40,711 nucleotides of DNA, taken from IMG/VR virus record IMGVR_UViG_3300015263_001344, positions 1 through 40,711 of that record; one strand, 5' to 3'. Below, piece by piece: positions 38,322 to 40,711 of the stretch. The stretch's first letter is position 1; each line of letters starts with the position of its first letter. This DNA comes from a virus. The notes under the pieces were generated by a model, which did no database searches, was not told the origin of the DNA, and saw only the letters and a program-made list of their open reading frames with translations. Position numbers and translations under genes: made by a program.

Positions 38322-38716
38322 TAGACAGGTGATTGCAGGTGAACCCTGCAGATAAGCTTTGCTGAAGCGCCTGCAGTCCTGACTACCAGCGACTGCTTGG
38401 CTGTGATAATGAATGAGTCTGCGAGAGTTGTCAGGAAATCTGTCTCGTCCGTCCCGCAGAGAATGAGGAGCTCGTCCCCATCCTTGTCCCGCTTGTGGAC
38501 CGTCCAGGCCGTCTGGCCGCCGAGCTTGAGCTCGATGCTGCGGACCCAAAGGGGCTGGTCGCAGTCATAGGGGTCGAAGTCGAATAGGCCTCCCGCCGGC
38601 CCTGGGGGCCATTCCTCGATGTTGTTGGCCCGGGTAAGACTCCCCGCCGGAATCGTGCCATCGAAGTCATTTCCAGCCGCGACAGTCTGCTGGAATGTGC
38701 GAATTCCGAGACCCAT
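38321..38716 (-). CDS. hypothetical virion-associated protein (131 aa)
   Basis: A beta-rich protein with Pro/Gly turns (EEWPPGPAGGLFDFDPYDCD), then VRSIELKLGGQTAWTVHKRD and SFIITAKQSLVVRTAG. It starts three bases after the terL stop and is coupled to the next gene. No family recognised; virion location is inferred from context. Confidence 0.5.
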   Translation of the reverse strand: MGLGIRTFQQTVAAGNDFDGTIPAGSLTRANNIEEWPPGPAGGLFDFDPYDCDQPLWVRSIELKLGGQTAWTVHKRDKDGDELLILCGTDETDFLTTLADSFIITAKQSLVVRTAGASAKLICRVHLQSPV

Positions 38717-38719
38717 CGA

Positions 38720-40489
38720 CTAGAACTTCCCAATACTGATGTCTGCAGCGAGCTTGCAGTAGGCCAAGCTGTGCAGGGCATCGTCTGGTTGATCGATGGG
38801 GTGGTCGTACATCATCGTCCTGGTGCGCTCATTGTACTCCACGTACTCGGCCAAAATGTCCTTGGCAAATGGCTCGAATGTTTCCCATTCGGGGAACAGG
38901 AAATTCTGCTGCTTGATGCTCTGGAAAAGGTTGGACAGGACCGCGTTCCTGTTGATGATGAACTTGAAGGCGTCGGGATCCCACCGCTTTCTTTCTCCCA
39001 GCGAGGTCGAGTAGGCAAACTGCATGACTCCCTGGCGACCTCGAGCCTTAAACAGGCGGCTGTTCATTCCCCAACCATGCCCCCAGTCGGCGCCAATGAC
39101 TTCGACATTCCAGTGACCGCAGATATGAAGAACGTCAGGGACGATGAATTCAGGGTCGATCTCCTTCCCGACATATCGTTTCATCAGGAAGGGCCAAAAA
39201 AGATCTGAGTTCAGGTAGCAGCCAAGCGTAAGCACGGTCCAGGAGGCAAATTTTTTCTTACCTCCAGCGACCTCACCTTCCTCACGCCCCTCACCCCAGT
39301 CGATGCCGGCGAAGAAACGGAAGTTCATTGTGCTATCTCGGGTATGAATGAACTTGCTGCTATCTCTTCCGGTGATTTTCTTGATTGGATAGCAGCACTG
39401 CTGGACATCCATCTTGGTAACTGGGGCAGATGCTGTGTCGTAGGAAAATCCAAGGATCTCGTTTTGAAACTTCCCGTCCGGCCATTTTTCGTAAGGGAGA
39501 ACAATCTCAGCTCGCCATGCCTCCTCCGACTGCTTCCACGGCACCATGAGCTGAGAGATGTGATAGCCGACGTAGTGCTCTCCCGGCGCAAGTGTTACCC
39601 ATTGGCCGTCCATGGGATTGATTCGCTTGTCACAGTTCGCGCAAACTAAACCGTTCTTCCCAATGTTCTCCGGTCCAAGCAGGTTCCAAAAGCGCGGCTT
39701 CTTGCAGTCACATGGAACAAGCCATTCGTTCTGCGTTGACCACTGCCAGTACTCCTCAAGAGTATTGGCGAAGGTCAGGGGCGTCCCGCAGATGAACTCC
39801 ATACCCTCCACGCCAGCCGAGAGGCGGGATGCCGAGAGAGACTGCGAGATGACCTTGATATTGTCCTTGAGGAGATCCTGGGCCTCGTCGAAGAATACGC
39901 GGCTGGCCGGAATGCCTCGAGCTCGAGCAGCAGTGAGAAAGGCGTAGCGCAGGAACATGTACGACCCATTCAAGATCGTTTTCTCGAAGACCTGGTCCGT
40001 TATCCCCTTTCCGATGAACGCACGCTTGACGAACGGAGAATCGTACAGGGTAGGGCGCAGTTTCTCGTTGGAATACTGTCTGGTCTGGAGTGCTGACGGA
40101 GAAACATAGAGGCTTCTCCAGTGCGGTCGAATCAGGGACTCGGTTACCTGCAGATTGCACACGGTCGTCGACTTAGCGACCTGGCGAGAGCACTTAAGGA
40201 CTAGCCGCGGGTCTTCGTCGTTGTAGACCGGCAACATAAAGGCATGATTGTCTAGTCTGAGGGGTCTCCCAAGGTGATGAAGACAAGCCTGGGCAATGTC
40301 GCTTTTTCGACCCTTGAATCCGGGACGATCCGTGTCCGTGGTGATCTCAATAAGGCGAGGCTTCCAGTCGTAGAGTTCTTCATTCCAGTTGATGTCGGGA
40401 ACAAGGTTTGGAAGTTCACCAGACTTGCCGGTGAAATCAAATGGGTCGCTGTCGAGCTCGTCAGGCTCATGTGCCAGTTCCTCCATCAT
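38720..40489 (-). CDS. terL: terminase large subunit (GpA-like)
   Basis: The DNA-packaging motor ATPase and nuclease, 589 residues. Walker A-like CSRQVAKST (100-108), Walker B RVFFDEAQD (197-205), then a zinc-finger insertion with C260, C262, C283 and C286 followed by GYHISQLMVPW, as in GpA-type terminases. The RNase-H-like nuclease carries acidic residues at FAGIDWGEG (D397), VIGADWGHG (D468) and DQPDDALHSLAYC (D569/D570). Starts ATGATG in an overlap with the upstream gene. It threads DNA into the prohead and cuts concatemers. Confidence 0.92.
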   Translation of the reverse strand: MMEELAHEPDELDSDPFDFTGKSGELPNLVPDINWNEELYDWKPRLIEITTDTDRPGFKGRKSDIAQACLHHLGRPLRLDNHAFMLPVYNDEDPRLVLKCSRQVAKSTTVCNLQVTESLIRPHWRSLYVSPSALQTRQYSNEKLRPTLYDSPFVKRAFIGKGITDQVFEKTILNGSYMFLRYAFLTAARARGIPASRVFFDEAQDLLKDNIKVISQSLSASRLSAGVEGMEFICGTPLTFANTLEEYWQWSTQNEWLVPCDCKKPRFWNLLGPENIGKNGLVCANCDKRINPMDGQWVTLAPGEHYVGYHISQLMVPWKQSEEAWRAEIVLPYEKWPDGKFQNEILGFSYDTASAPVTKMDVQQCCYPIKKITGRDSSKFIHTRDSTMNFRFFAGIDWGEGREEGEVAGGKKKFASWTVLTLGCYLNSDLFWPFLMKRYVGKEIDPEFIVPDVLHICGHWNVEVIGADWGHGWGMNSRLFKARGRQGVMQFAYSTSLGERKRWDPDAFKFIINRNAVLSNLFQSIKQQNFLFPEWETFEPFAKDILAEYVEYNERTRTMMYDHPIDQPDDALHSLAYCKLAADISIGKF

Positions 40490-40711
40490 CCATCCCCCTC
40501 CTCGCGCCTAGGCTTCCTGGGAGTAGCAACCTCTCCCTGGAGCTCAGCGAGTGTTGGGTGCGATGACTTGGAAATTTGGACGGAGAACAATCCAGCAAAT
40601 CCTCCAGACGGGATCTCGTTATCGCTCTCACTGACCTTCGGCCTAATGTCGTGAAGCTGCTTTGCAGCCTTCAGGGCCATGTCAGCCCACATCCTGATGT
40701 CAGCACCTACG
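40486..40711 (-). CDS. partial protein upstream of terL (5' end outside window)
   Basis: The last 74 codons of a frame open to the window edge. The visible part has helix MALKAAKQLHDIRP, then a Ser/Asp stretch and the basic tail RKPRREEGDG. An ATG at 40692 could also be the true start (68 residues). The place just before terL is where a small terminase subunit often lies, but no motif confirms it. Coupled to terL by ATGA. Confidence 0.5.
   Translation of the reverse strand, partial: VGADIRMWADMALKAAKQLHDIRPKVSESDNEIPSGGFAGLFSVQISKSSHPTLAELQGEVATPRKPRREEGDG

Overview
The window is part of the genome of a tailed double-stranded DNA bacteriophage with a contractile tail (myovirus morphology). 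The evidence is a GpA-like terminase large subunit, an HK97-type major capsid protein, a prohead-protease-like protein, a tail sheath, a probable tail tube and an M15 endolysin, with no bacterial housekeeping genes, tRNAs, insertion sequences or integrase. Base composition is GC-leaning by eye. Both ends are cut from a larger genome. The host cannot be named. One clue is a set of genes whose -10 box sits exactly where transcription would begin at the A of the ATG (leaderless mRNA), mixed with many genes that have ordinary Shine-Dalgarno sites.

Layout. (1) 64-11012, + strand, early/replication and lysis genes: terminator, unknown gene, endolysin, ribbon-helix-helix regulator, several small zinc-ribbon proteins, then a recombination/replication block (Bet annealing protein, PD-(D/E)XK nuclease with a likely Fe-S cluster, a candidate structured RNA with its own terminator, a sliding-clamp-like protein, a sigma-region-4-like protein, an SSB-like OB protein, a second PD-(D/E)XK nuclease, a DEDDy 3'-5' exonuclease) and two leaderless genes of unknown function. 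(2) 11009-31250, - strand, head and tail operon read right to left: unknown and tagged head proteins, two HExxH proteins, prohead protease, scaffold-like proteins, decoration protein, major capsid protein, head-tail joining proteins, tail terminator candidate, sheath and tube. Most neighbours overlap by ATGA or TAATG. (3) 31340-33075, + strand island of three genes, two followed by a terminator. (4) 33076-40711, - strand: the end of a gene before terL, terL, appendage-like virion proteins with shared C-terminal modules, a coiled-coil protein and two tiny membrane proteins.

Most interesting observations: (a) 5158-5316 holds a compact multi-helix RNA candidate with a terminator and no ORF; (b) a leaderless box, TAGACT-like, followed by six bases often reading NGGGCC and then ATG, recurs in front of genes on both strands; (c) a short motif close to MNHFhxGFxDELhKhA recurs in eight or nine otherwise dissimilar proteins around the prohead protease, suggesting a capsid-targeting or processing tag; (d) three head-operon genes carry strong in-frame internal ribosome-binding sites; (e) two + strand genes start inside perfect inverted repeats that place the Shine-Dalgarno in the loop and the AUG in the stem. 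No portal protein could be recognised.
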